This document shows positions 43,879 to 53,314 of a stretch of 64,000 nt of DNA, piece after piece. Each line of letters begins with the position of its first letter. Position 1 is the stretch's first letter. The translations under genes and the position numbers were made by a program. Source of the DNA: Candidatus Zixiibacteriota bacterium. Lineage in GTDB: Bacteria; Zixibacteria; MSB-5A5; UBA10806; 4484-95. The stretch lies in NCBI GenBank assembly GCA_024231855.1, contig JAAEQD010000375.1, forward strand, positions 20,692 to 84,691, written 5' to 3'. The notes beneath the pieces were generated by a model. That model did not search any database and had not been told where the DNA came from. It saw nothing but the letters and a program-made list of their open reading frames with translations.

Positions 43879-46179
43879 TCATCTACATAATACAGCGTCA
43901 TAAGTGTTGAATACAACATCTTTCGGCTCATAAGGCAAAAGCGGCAGATCAATAACGGTTTCCGGTTTATCTACCCATATTTTAAGATGAATGTATCGAT
44001 CTTCATCAAACAGAACCGCTATCGGAACCAGCATTTTGAAATCGCCGGGCACATCTTTCTGCTTAACCAGGCAAGAAACCTTATATTTGCCATCTTCAGT
44101 CTCTTCAGTTTCATATTTAAATGAATACTTCGGAATATATGTGCCATATACCCATTGGTCGAAGAACCAGGTCATATCGCCGCCCACGTGGGCTTCTAAT
44201 ACAGTTTTGAAGCCCCTGGTGGTTATAGGCGTATCCTGGAATTTCTCCACCAGGTCTTTCAGGAACGAAGCAAATTTGTCATCCGAGCCGGTTTTGTAAT
44301 CATGCAGCAGGTAGCGAATCATATGAAAAACGTAAGAGCCTTTGAAATAAACAATCGAAGTTTTATCTCTCGATTTGGTCGAATTTAATCTATAGCCGAT
44401 ACTCATTGGACCGGCCTCACATCCCTCGGAGCCCCGGCCCGAGCCTGATTTAATGAAGCCGCGGTAATCTTTAAGCATTTTGCTGAACTTCCCCCGATCT
44501 TTCACCGACATTTCATAAAACCACAAACCACAGTATTCCGCCAATCCTTCTATTATCCAGGTATCGCGATAACTCTCATTGTCAATTACATGACCCCACC
44601 ATTGATGAGAAACCTCATGCGATCGTAAGTTCTCAGCGTATCCTTCCATATCTTCGGTCAGAAAGTTCTTCCAGGAAAGATAAATAACTCCGGGAGATCC
44701 CTGTCCCCCTCGGGGTTTACTGGTGGCGTGGAGAGTATCAAAAGGACAGGGGCCAAACATGCTGGTAAAGAAAGCCAGGCTATTCATAACATCGGCTCCC
44801 GCCTGGCCCAATCTGTCTTTTGACAGCAATATATCACTTCCCTGGGAGCTTATATCAGCTACTTCTTTGACAAGAGACAGTTGAACCGGCGGGTATCCTT
44901 CGACCATAATTTCCTTCTTTCTGAAAGACCCAACATTAAAACTGATATAATTGGATGGTCTGTCCAACTCAAAATGGGTTAATTGCCTGCCGTCTTCAAT
45001 TCTGGAGCTGATATTTTTTCCACAGCTGATTACTTCATACTTTTTCGGGCAATCATAGCGCAAGGAATATGTGGCGTTATCTTGAAAAATGCTCTTGGGA
45101 TACCAGTAAGTCCTTCCGCTTATGAAAAATAGTGTGCTGAACTTTTCGAGACTCTTACATTCAAATTCGATATCGACATAGTCGCTGTCGCCAACGACCA
45201 TTGGCCTGTTTAATACCAACCCTAGACCGGATTCCTCGTTCTTTGTGCCGAATACTTTGGCGCCCTCTTTCTTGTAAACAGGGAACAGTAGGTTTTTATC
45301 GGAATCATACGCCGAGAGAACCTTGTTTTCATGATACCAGAAAAAATAAAGAAATTCATTGTCGGGAAGAAGCGGCACAAAATGTAGCCGGCAGTTTACC
45401 ATCATCTTTCCCCCGGCTTCGATACGGGAATCGATATCGTAATGATAAATATCTATAGGCATCACGCCCCGTTGGGTTGGCAGTAAATCATCCGGCGACC
45501 AACCGCTGATGATGTCCTCATCGTCTATTCCGACTCTTTTATTGAGTTTGTATAAAGTGTACCAATCATCATACGCGGGATTTTCCTCAAGAACAAGGGG
45601 GCCAACTCCATCCAAATCAAAGGCGGCGTAAAAATACTTGCCCTCGCCGCCCGATAAAAGATCGGCGAACATCTCATTGGGGATATATGTCAATAAATGC
45701 CCAAAGGCGTCATTCCTGGCATCGGATAATTTATCCCAGGCCCAATCCGGGACAGGCATGCGGGTTAAGCTTGATTTATCCAATAGGCCAGCAATTGGAA
45801 GTGTAAAGAAAAAAACAGACGATTGAAATACATTATTAAACATTGGCTGATCCGTAAATTTAAGGAGCTGGCCTAACTCAACATGATCGGGTGGCGAATA
45901 TGAAAAAACGCCTGAGCCCCCATAAACCATAGCCGAGGGCCTGTCCCAGCCGAAATTGAAAAGCGCTATATGGCCCGGGCCGAGGTAAAACGAGGCTTCA
46001 TCGCGCACAATTCTCAAGCTATCTATATGGCCGGTTAAAACTATTTGGTCTCCCTTGTGCTCGAAATTCTTCATGAACAACGGAACATCGTTTTCGGCAA
46101 AACAATAACTTGAAAATGTTATGCCGATTATTAACGCCCAGATGGTTTTTGCTTTTCGGATGTTTGTAATGGGTCTCAT
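43879..46179 (-). CDS. Secreted M1-family metallopeptidase, array copy 2
   Basis: A 766-residue paralogue with signal peptide (IWALIIGITFSSYCFAE). The zinc site is intact: HEVSHQWWGH starting at residue 521 and Glu544 in IEGLAEY. The GQGSPGVIYLSW loop replaces GxMEN. Its N-terminal domain (LRIVRDEASFYLGPGHIALF, PPDHVELGQLLKFTD) is closest to copy 1. The pair share NLLPTQRGVMPIDIYHY-type linkers and the KSxxxTSIVYFKGSYVFHMI region. 36 bases separate it from copy 1. An AAAGGTGG ribosome site is present. Confidence 0.92.
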   Translation of the reverse strand: MRPITNIRKAKTIWALIIGITFSSYCFAENDVPLFMKNFEHKGDQIVLTGHIDSLRIVRDEASFYLGPGHIALFNFGWDRPSAMVYGGSGVFSYSPPDHVELGQLLKFTDQPMFNNVFQSSVFFFTLPIAGLLDKSSLTRMPVPDWAWDKLSDARNDAFGHLLTYIPNEMFADLLSGGEGKYFYAAFDLDGVGPLVLEENPAYDDWYTLYKLNKRVGIDDEDIISGWSPDDLLPTQRGVMPIDIYHYDIDSRIEAGGKMMVNCRLHFVPLLPDNEFLYFFWYHENKVLSAYDSDKNLLFPVYKKEGAKVFGTKNEESGLGLVLNRPMVVGDSDYVDIEFECKSLEKFSTLFFISGRTYWYPKSIFQDNATYSLRYDCPKKYEVISCGKNISSRIEDGRQLTHFELDRPSNYISFNVGSFRKKEIMVEGYPPVQLSLVKEVADISSQGSDILLSKDRLGQAGADVMNSLAFFTSMFGPCPFDTLHATSKPRGGQGSPGVIYLSWKNFLTEDMEGYAENLRSHEVSHQWWGHVIDNESYRDTWIIEGLAEYCGLWFYEMSVKDRGKFSKMLKDYRGFIKSGSGRGSEGCEAGPMSIGYRLNSTKSRDKTSIVYFKGSYVFHMIRYLLHDYKTGSDDKFASFLKDLVEKFQDTPITTRGFKTVLEAHVGGDMTWFFDQWVYGTYIPKYSFKYETEETEDGKYKVSCLVKQKDVPGDFKMLVPIAVLFDEDRYIHLKIWVDKPETVIDLPLLPYEPKDVVFNTYDAVLCR

Positions 46180-46204
46180 TAGACCACCTTTAATAGGTTT
46201 TAGA

Positions 46205-48559
46205 TTATTTGTATTTCACCCTACATAATACAGCACCGTGGGCGTTGAAATCAATCTTTTTCGGCTCAAACGGTAAATCCGGAAGTTTAATATCCTGCAG
46301 AGGTTGGTCGATAGTTATCACTAGCGTTGTTTGTAAATTATTTTCAAAATGGATAGTTACGGGCATGGCCACTTTGAATCCGGCCGGAACATCGTTTTGA
46401 TTAACGTGACAGATTACCCGGTATTTGTCATTGGCTGCGGGCTCGGTATCGTATGAGAACTCATATTCAGGGATATCCATGCCATATACATATTGATCGA
46501 AAAGCTTATCAGCGTTGATATCGAAGTCATTCAGGTGTTCGTTCAATAACGCTCTTAAACCTTCGGTCGTTATGGGCTTGTCGTTGTATTTATCCAGCAA
46601 ATCTCTTATAAAAGCGATAAACGCCTCATCGGAGTCTGTCTCGTAGTCATGTAAAAGATAGCGAATCATATGATATACATAAGCCGCCTTGGTATAAACG
46701 ATATGCTGATAATCATACGATATGGAATTGTCCAGGCGCGAACCCAGAACCATAGGGCCGGCCGATGAGCCATCGGAGACCACGACTTTATAGTTGTTTA
46801 TTCCGTTTAAGCGCTTATCGGTACTGATTACTCGCCGGTCGCTGCCCAGGATAATATCGCGACGCCAATTTTTAAGAATTGCTTTCAGTGGTTCTCTATC
46901 GGGGGCTATTGATTCATAATACATATAGCCCAAATATTCAGCCATTCCTTCATTGATCCAGGTATCACCGTAATGCCCGTACTCGACCACATGCCCGAAC
47001 CACTGATGTGATACCTCGTGCGCCCGGAATCTCTCTTCGGTACCGATTAAATCATCGAATTGAAACGTGTACCAGGAAAGATGTAATAGTCCGGGCGATC
47101 CCTGGCCAAATCCCATGGGTATCTCCGACACCCTGATCGTGTCAAACAAACAGGGGCCGAGAGTATTACTGAAATAGCTCAGGCTTTTTGATACATCCCG
47201 GCCGACCAGGTCGAACATGTTAGCGCTGGAGATATTATCGTATCGGGCCGCGTAATACTCGGGTATCTCATTGTGGCGAAAGTTCTCTCCCTGGTAAATG
47301 ATCACCGGCGGGCCGCCGTCGCTTGTGAATTCCATCTTGTCGAACACGCCAATATTGAACGAGACATATTTAACCGGTATATCAACCAGCCAGCGCGAAC
47401 TAAGAAGACCGTCCCGCTTTGATGATTCAACCCGGGTGCCGCAACTTATTACCTCGTAGTCATCAAGGCATTCGTAGCGCAGATCGTAAGTGGCCCTATC
47501 CCAGGGTATGGCCAATGGATACCAATATGTCTGCCCCTCAACAACGAAGTTGCCGAAAATATTTCTTACCGCCTTGCAGTCGAAATTAATTTCAATATAC
47601 TCATCCCGGTCCTTCACCAGGGGACTATTCAGCACGACCCCAAAGCCCCATTCCTCATGATTATTGATTATTTTCAGTGTATCGCCGTTTATATCCAGCG
47701 CCGCCAGGGGTTCGTTTTGCTCGTACCAGTTCCAGTAAAGGAATTTCCTGGCGTCATCTAGAGGCTTGAAATGGATTTTGCAGTTGACTGTCATATCTCC
47801 GCCGCGATCAATCTTCGATTCAATTTCATAATGAGTCACATCAATGGGGTTCAATTCGCGAAGAGCTTTTCGGGAGTTATCAGGCGAATGGCCCGCCAGC
47901 ACATCGTATGTTTTTAGGCCTCCCTCGAGCCTTGGTTTATACAGACGGTAGACATCATCAAAGCGATGGTCTTCGATAAATACGAGATGATTATAACGTG
48001 AAATCCAGATATCGGCATAGAAATACGTCCCGGTTTGATTCGACAGAATATCGTTAAGCAGCTTGTTAGGCATATACTCGCTGAAATAATCGAACGCGTA
48101 ATCCTGCGCTTTGGCCAGCCTTCTCCAAACTTGATTGGAAACGCGTTTGCGCTTGAAGCGTGAAGTGTCCGGAAAATCCGTCAGATTAATAGTATAAAAC
48201 AGGGTTAAATTATCCAGTGTGTCCTCGATAGCGGAACGATCGTACAGACGTTCGAGCTGATAGCGCTCGATCTCATCGGGTGGACTGTAGCGAAACCTCA
48301 CCGGGCCGTCGAATACCATCGCGCAGGGCATACCGCCGCCGAAATCAAGAACCGTCAGCTCGCCCTGACCGAGATGAAATTCGAAATTGCCACGGATAAT
48401 CGTTAACGAGTCAATCTGGCCGACAAACGCGGTTTGATCGTTCCTGTTCTCGAAATTAGAAACGAATGTATCGACATCGAAAGCCCGGGCATTATCACCG
48501 GATACGATTAGTATTAATCCTGGTATTATTAATGCTGAAAAGATTGTACTAACTTTCAT
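46205..48559 (-). CDS. Secreted M1-family metallopeptidase, array copy 3
   Basis: A 784-residue paralogue with signal peptide (IIPGLILIVSGDNARAF). HEVSHQWFGH starts at residue 514 and Glu537 lies in NEGMAEY. GFGQGSPGLLHLSW replaces GxMEN. It is the most divergent at the active-site periphery (EYGHYGDTWINEG rather than ESYRDTW) and has an extra segment with a paired lysine/tyrosine-rich insertion near residues 580-610 (RVISTDKRLNGINNYKVVV). Its N-terminus (DTFVSNFENRNDQTAFVGQ) groups it with copies 4 and 5. It lies 25 bases before copy 2. Confidence 0.92.
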   Translation of the reverse strand: MKVSTIFSALIIPGLILIVSGDNARAFDVDTFVSNFENRNDQTAFVGQIDSLTIIRGNFEFHLGQGELTVLDFGGGMPCAMVFDGPVRFRYSPPDEIERYQLERLYDRSAIEDTLDNLTLFYTINLTDFPDTSRFKRKRVSNQVWRRLAKAQDYAFDYFSEYMPNKLLNDILSNQTGTYFYADIWISRYNHLVFIEDHRFDDVYRLYKPRLEGGLKTYDVLAGHSPDNSRKALRELNPIDVTHYEIESKIDRGGDMTVNCKIHFKPLDDARKFLYWNWYEQNEPLAALDINGDTLKIINNHEEWGFGVVLNSPLVKDRDEYIEINFDCKAVRNIFGNFVVEGQTYWYPLAIPWDRATYDLRYECLDDYEVISCGTRVESSKRDGLLSSRWLVDIPVKYVSFNIGVFDKMEFTSDGGPPVIIYQGENFRHNEIPEYYAARYDNISSANMFDLVGRDVSKSLSYFSNTLGPCLFDTIRVSEIPMGFGQGSPGLLHLSWYTFQFDDLIGTEERFRAHEVSHQWFGHVVEYGHYGDTWINEGMAEYLGYMYYESIAPDREPLKAILKNWRRDIILGSDRRVISTDKRLNGINNYKVVVSDGSSAGPMVLGSRLDNSISYDYQHIVYTKAAYVYHMIRYLLHDYETDSDEAFIAFIRDLLDKYNDKPITTEGLRALLNEHLNDFDINADKLFDQYVYGMDIPEYEFSYDTEPAANDKYRVICHVNQNDVPAGFKVAMPVTIHFENNLQTTLVITIDQPLQDIKLPDLPFEPKKIDFNAHGAVLCRVKYK

Positions 48560-48583
48560 CTGTTCACCTGCTGTAAAATGCTA

Positions 48584-50830
48584 TTAGTCAATTACCCTGG
48601 CCAAAACCGCATCGTATGTGTTAAAATCTATCTTCTTCGGCTTTATCGGTAGCGGGGGAAGCTCGATATCCATCTGGGGTTGATCGATCCAGTACTGCAT
48701 ATGGGCGAATTGTCCGTCATCAAAAACCACCGTCAAGGGGACAATCATCTTGAAGCCATCGGGCACGTCCTCCTGTTTCACATGACAGGTGACCTGAAAT
48801 TGGCCATCGGCGGTCTTTTCTGTATCGTATGAGAATCTGTAAGTCGGAATATGTATTCCGTAGACCCACTGATCGAAAAACCAATCCATATCCGTCTGGG
48901 CATGCGCCTCGACAACCTCCTGCAGGCCGGAAGTGGTGATAGGTTTGTCTTTATATCTATCGAGCAGGTCGCGCAGGAAAGCGAGAAAGGCATCGTCGGA
49001 ATCACTTTTGTAATCATGAAACAGGTAGCGAATCATGTGGAAGATGTAGGCCGATTTATCGTAGACTATGACCGAATAATCCTTGGATTTCGATGAATTC
49101 AACCTGCGCCCCATCACTACTGGACCAGCTTCTGAACCTATAGATTCGCCGGGGCCAGGCGGGTTAACATTAAGACGCCAATTCCATAAGATGTTTTTGC
49201 AGATTTCTGTATTCTTAAAAGCCGATTGATAGAAAGCATAGCCGCAATACTCCGCCAATCCCTCAATAATCCAGGTATCACGATAACTTTCCACGCCAAC
49301 GATATGGTACCACCATTGATGAGCTACTTCGTGTGAGCGGAACTGTTCAAATGATCCTTTATTCGGTGAATAATCTGACCACGTGGTAATGTCCGTAAGG
49401 TGCAAAAGACCTGGCGCTCCCAGACCATGATAGCCTGGAAATTCAGCTACTTTTAATGTATCAAATGGACAAGGTCCAAAAAGCGTACTAAAGTATTTTA
49501 AGCTTAAAACGATGTCGTGCGCCGAGTTTCCTAACTGTTCCTTTCTCGTCATAGATTTGGAATAGAATATGTTAACAGGTGGTATTCCCAGCTCTAAAAA
49601 TACATCATTATTATATAGACCAAGCTCGAAAGTGGCAATTACAACAGGCACGTCTTGACGCCACCTGGTGATGTTGAAGCCATCTTTTGTTTGGGAATCT
49701 ACCAAAGTCGCCGAAGCGACAGCCTGAAAATCCTCGGAGCATTTAAAGGAAAGCTCGAACGTTGCTTTGTCGCGAAATATATTTCGCGGATACCAATATG
49801 TTTGAGCCATATTGAAAAAATAACCCCAAGCTTTGATCAATGTCTCGCCTTGATATTCAATATCAATATAATCGTCTTCTCCGATAGACATTGGTTCTTT
49901 TAAGACCACGCCAAAACCAGGGGAGTCTTTTTTATGAACAATTTTTAATGTGTCTCCGTCAGAGCTCATGGCCAACAAAGGTTGGTTTTTTTTATACCAG
50001 AAAAACGGCAAGTATAATTTACCCATTTGCATGGGAGTATAACTAATTCGGCATTTAACGAGCATCTTATCGCCCCGTTCGATTCTGGAATCGATAACGT
50101 AATGCTTAATATCTATCGCCATTAAACCTCGCTGCGACGGCAAACTGTTATCATCGGAATACCCGCACCACACATCGCAACTGGCATGTCCGCTCTTCCT
50201 TACAAGCTTGCACAACGTGTATCGATCGTCTCGGGTTGGATCATCGATGAAAGCAAGATGATCGAATTTAGTCATCTTGAAATCCGCATATAAAAAAGAA
50301 CCCGGCCCATCATTTAGTAAATCACCAATAAGATTATTAGCCAGATAGATTCCAAGATGATCCTCGCTCGCGTTTCGAATATCGCGCAAGTCATACCACA
50401 TATCGCCACTTAGATTTTTACTGGAAAAGGTCGTAGTATTCGGGAAATTGTCTATGTCCACGGTATAAAGGAAGGTGATATCATCGAATTTGCAATCAAT
50501 AGTGTCTTTGCCGGTAAATTTCATCAACTGGTAATGTTCGATCTCATCCGGCGGCGAATAGATAAAATGTACCTTGCCCTTAAATACCATCGCGCAGGGC
50601 TTGCCACCGCCGAAATCAAGAATCGTCAACTCGCCTTTGCCGAGATGGAACTCGGCGTTACCCCGGATAATCGTTAAGCTATCGATCTGGCCGACAAGCA
50701 CGGTTTGATCGTTCTTGTTCTCGAAATTCGATACGAATGTATCGACATCAAAAGCCCGGGCATTTACGCCGGCGGTTAAAAATATAATCATGGTCGCAAC
50801 TAACACCGAAAAGTGTACATTAATCTTCAT
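48584..50830 (-). CDS. Secreted M1-family metallopeptidase, array copy 4
   Basis: A 748-residue paralogue with signal peptide (LVATMIIFLTAGVNARAF). HEVAHQWWYH starts at residue 500, with Tyr in the place of the Gly found in the other four copies. Glu523 lies in IEGLAEY. The substrate loop is also changed (HGLGAPGLLHLTDITTW), so specificity probably differs. The first 45 codons of the mature region are nearly identical at DNA level to copy 5. A CAGGAGG ribosome site is present, 24 bases before copy 3. Confidence 0.92.
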   Translation of the reverse strand: MKINVHFSVLVATMIIFLTAGVNARAFDVDTFVSNFENKNDQTVLVGQIDSLTIIRGNAEFHLGKGELTILDFGGGKPCAMVFKGKVHFIYSPPDEIEHYQLMKFTGKDTIDCKFDDITFLYTVDIDNFPNTTTFSSKNLSGDMWYDLRDIRNASEDHLGIYLANNLIGDLLNDGPGSFLYADFKMTKFDHLAFIDDPTRDDRYTLCKLVRKSGHASCDVWCGYSDDNSLPSQRGLMAIDIKHYVIDSRIERGDKMLVKCRISYTPMQMGKLYLPFFWYKKNQPLLAMSSDGDTLKIVHKKDSPGFGVVLKEPMSIGEDDYIDIEYQGETLIKAWGYFFNMAQTYWYPRNIFRDKATFELSFKCSEDFQAVASATLVDSQTKDGFNITRWRQDVPVVIATFELGLYNNDVFLELGIPPVNIFYSKSMTRKEQLGNSAHDIVLSLKYFSTLFGPCPFDTLKVAEFPGYHGLGAPGLLHLTDITTWSDYSPNKGSFEQFRSHEVAHQWWYHIVGVESYRDTWIIEGLAEYCGYAFYQSAFKNTEICKNILWNWRLNVNPPGPGESIGSEAGPVVMGRRLNSSKSKDYSVIVYDKSAYIFHMIRYLFHDYKSDSDDAFLAFLRDLLDRYKDKPITTSGLQEVVEAHAQTDMDWFFDQWVYGIHIPTYRFSYDTEKTADGQFQVTCHVKQEDVPDGFKMIVPLTVVFDDGQFAHMQYWIDQPQMDIELPPLPIKPKKIDFNTYDAVLARVID

Positions 50831-50852
50831 TGGTCCTCCTGATGTATATTAG

Positions 50853-53135
50853 TTACTTATCTTTTACTCGGCAAAGAACAGCATCATATGTATTGAAATC
50901 GATCCTCTTCGGTTTTAAGGGTAACAATGGAAGCTGTATTTCGTTCTCGGCTTTATCGATCCATAGTTTCAAATGCACATATTGATCACCGCCGAACAAC
51001 ACTGTTATCGGAACCAACATCATAAAATTATCGGGAACGTTTTCCTGGCGCACATGACAGGTTACCATAAATTTATCATCATCGGTTTTCCTGTGATCGT
51101 AGGAAAAGTGATAAGTAGGTATTCCGGTTCCGTAAACCCACTGGTTAAAAAACCAGGACATGTCAGATTTGAGATGATCCTCCAATAATTTTTGCAGGCC
51201 AATAGATGTAATTGGTCTATCATTATATTGTATTAGCAGATCATTCAGAAACGCCTTAAAAGCCGCATCGCTATTATTTGTATAATCATACAATAGATAT
51301 CGCATCATGTGGAATATATACGCGCCTTTGGAATATGTTATCAGGGAATAATCGTCGGATAATGATGAATTTAACCTTCTCCCAAGTACTACCGGTCCGG
51401 CTATGGTTCCCTCCGCGTCGCCGGCGCCGTTTATTATATCCTCCTGCCAGTCAGAAACAATATCCTTCCAGCTATCGGTTTCCAGGGCCACGCTTTGGAA
51501 ATACAAAAATCCGCTGTATTCGGCGAGGCCCTCCGTTATCCAAACATCCCGATAGCTGTCATGGTCAACAACATGCCCCCACCACTGATGAGATATTTCG
51601 TGAGCCTTAAATTGTGCCTGACCGATAACGCGATCGGCGAACTGGAATGTCCCCCAACTTAAATGAATTAAACCAGGAGAACCCTGCCCGAAACTGGCTG
51701 GGATTTCAACCACTTTTATAGATTCAAACGGGTAATATTCGAATAAATTCTGAAAAAATGTCAATGCGCTTGAAACATCGGACGTCACCTGACTCAACAT
51801 GTCTCCGCTGGATAATTCTCCAAAATATTTAGCATAAAACTCCTGAATATCATTGTGGGGGATATTTTTTGCCATATATACGTTCGTGGATGGCAAGTAC
51901 AATCGATCTGATTTTTGGGAATTAAAAATACCGATGTTAAAGGAAAAATATTCAACCGGGATCATTCCGGCCCATTTAGTGATCGATCTTTCGCCTTCAA
52001 TTTGGGTTTCCGTTAATTCACCGCAGCTTATTACCTCGTAATCTTTCTGGCAATCGAAGGTTAATTTAAACGTGGTTCTATCCCAGAATGGGTTTTTAGG
52101 ATACCAACTGGTTAAGCCGCTAATATAATACACGCCCCAGATATTTTTAAGGGAGTTACATTCATATTCAATATCGATATACTGTTGTTCTCCCAACGGC
52201 AGAGCCCCATCAAACACTATACCAAGTCCCGGCTCATCATTTATACTTACTATCTTTAATGAATCACCCCTGGAATCACTCGCTGAAATAGCGCGGTTTT
52301 TATGATACCAATCGAAATAAACGAATCTGCTTCCCCATTTCATCGGAACAAAATGAATTCGGCAATTGGCTATCATATTGCCGCCCCTGTCGATTGTCGA
52401 TCCTATTTCATAATGCTTAATATCTATTACGGCCATGCCGCGGGTACTTGCTAAATCTCGATCAGGCGAATAAGCGCTATAAGTATCATACTCCTTGCTA
52501 TTATGCTTTCTGGTTAATTTGCTTAGGGTATACCAATCATCATTAGAGGGATCTTCAACAAACATCAAACGCTCGAATTTATCAATCCGGAAATCTGCCA
52601 TGAAAAATGTACCCGGGCCCTCCGTGAGCATATCACTCAACAGTTTATTAGGAACTGAAAAATTCAAATGGTCAAGAGCATCGTTTTTACAATCCTGGAT
52701 GTTATCCCAAGCCATTTTCGTTATCTCGGCGGGGTGAAAAATCGAAAAATCTGAAAAATCGTCCAATTCGACTGAGTAATAAAAAGCAATAGATTCAAAT
52801 TCCGCATCCAATTTGGCTTCACCTGTAAACTTTTTTAACTGATGAAGTTCTATATTATCAGGCGGCGTATAAGCAAATCTGCCGGTTCCGCTAAACGATA
52901 TAGCCATAGGTTTACTGCAACCGAAATCAAACAGAGTCAACTCGCCTTTGCCGAGATGGAACTCGGCGTTACCGCGGATAATCGTCAAGCTGTCTATCTG
53001 ACCGACAAGCGCGGTTTGATCGTTCTTGTCCTCGAAATTCGAAATGAATGTGTCGATATCGAAAGCCCCGGCATTGCCAATAAATAGAGAACTTAGAATA
53101 ATAAATATCAGTGAAACAATTGTTGGATGAGTCAT
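50853..53135 (-). CDS. Secreted M1-family metallopeptidase, array copy 5 (promoter-proximal)
   Basis: A 760-residue paralogue and the first gene of the array, with signal peptide (VSLIFIILSSLFIGNAGAF). HEISHQWWGH starts at residue 512 and Glu535 lies in TEGLAEY. SFGQGSPGLIHLSW replaces GxMEN. A GGGGAAGG ribosome site precedes the ATG. On the - strand a TATAAT (plus-strand 53211-53216) lies about 75 bases upstream without a good -35. Gaps of 22-36 bases through the array imply a single polycistronic message of about 11.7 kb starting here. Confidence 0.92.
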   Translation of the reverse strand: MTHPTIVSLIFIILSSLFIGNAGAFDIDTFISNFEDKNDQTALVGQIDSLTIIRGNAEFHLGKGELTLFDFGCSKPMAISFSGTGRFAYTPPDNIELHQLKKFTGEAKLDAEFESIAFYYSVELDDFSDFSIFHPAEITKMAWDNIQDCKNDALDHLNFSVPNKLLSDMLTEGPGTFFMADFRIDKFERLMFVEDPSNDDWYTLSKLTRKHNSKEYDTYSAYSPDRDLASTRGMAVIDIKHYEIGSTIDRGGNMIANCRIHFVPMKWGSRFVYFDWYHKNRAISASDSRGDSLKIVSINDEPGLGIVFDGALPLGEQQYIDIEYECNSLKNIWGVYYISGLTSWYPKNPFWDRTTFKLTFDCQKDYEVISCGELTETQIEGERSITKWAGMIPVEYFSFNIGIFNSQKSDRLYLPSTNVYMAKNIPHNDIQEFYAKYFGELSSGDMLSQVTSDVSSALTFFQNLFEYYPFESIKVVEIPASFGQGSPGLIHLSWGTFQFADRVIGQAQFKAHEISHQWWGHVVDHDSYRDVWITEGLAEYSGFLYFQSVALETDSWKDIVSDWQEDIINGAGDAEGTIAGPVVLGRRLNSSLSDDYSLITYSKGAYIFHMMRYLLYDYTNNSDAAFKAFLNDLLIQYNDRPITSIGLQKLLEDHLKSDMSWFFNQWVYGTGIPTYHFSYDHRKTDDDKFMVTCHVRQENVPDNFMMLVPITVLFGGDQYVHLKLWIDKAENEIQLPLLPLKPKRIDFNTYDAVLCRVKDK

Positions 53136-53271
53136 GATACCTTCCCCTCCCCCCGAAATTATTCTTAGATTAAATACACACCACCCCGCAAACTATTCAA
53201 AGCAATATAAATTATACTAACAGAGATAACCAATGTTTTTATAAAAATAGATGTTAAACGAAAAGCAAACT

Positions 53272-53291
53272 GGCGTGCATGGACCCACGCC
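53272..53291 (-). terminator. Weak hairpin downstream of the SBBP protein gene
   Basis: GGCGTG pairs with CACGCC across eight bases just after the SBBP gene stop (- strand). The following T-run is poor, so it may only partly separate the SBBP gene from the peptidase array, which is read in the same direction. Confidence 0.4.
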
Positions 53292-53314
53292 GGCTATTAT
53301 AATTATAAGCTCAA

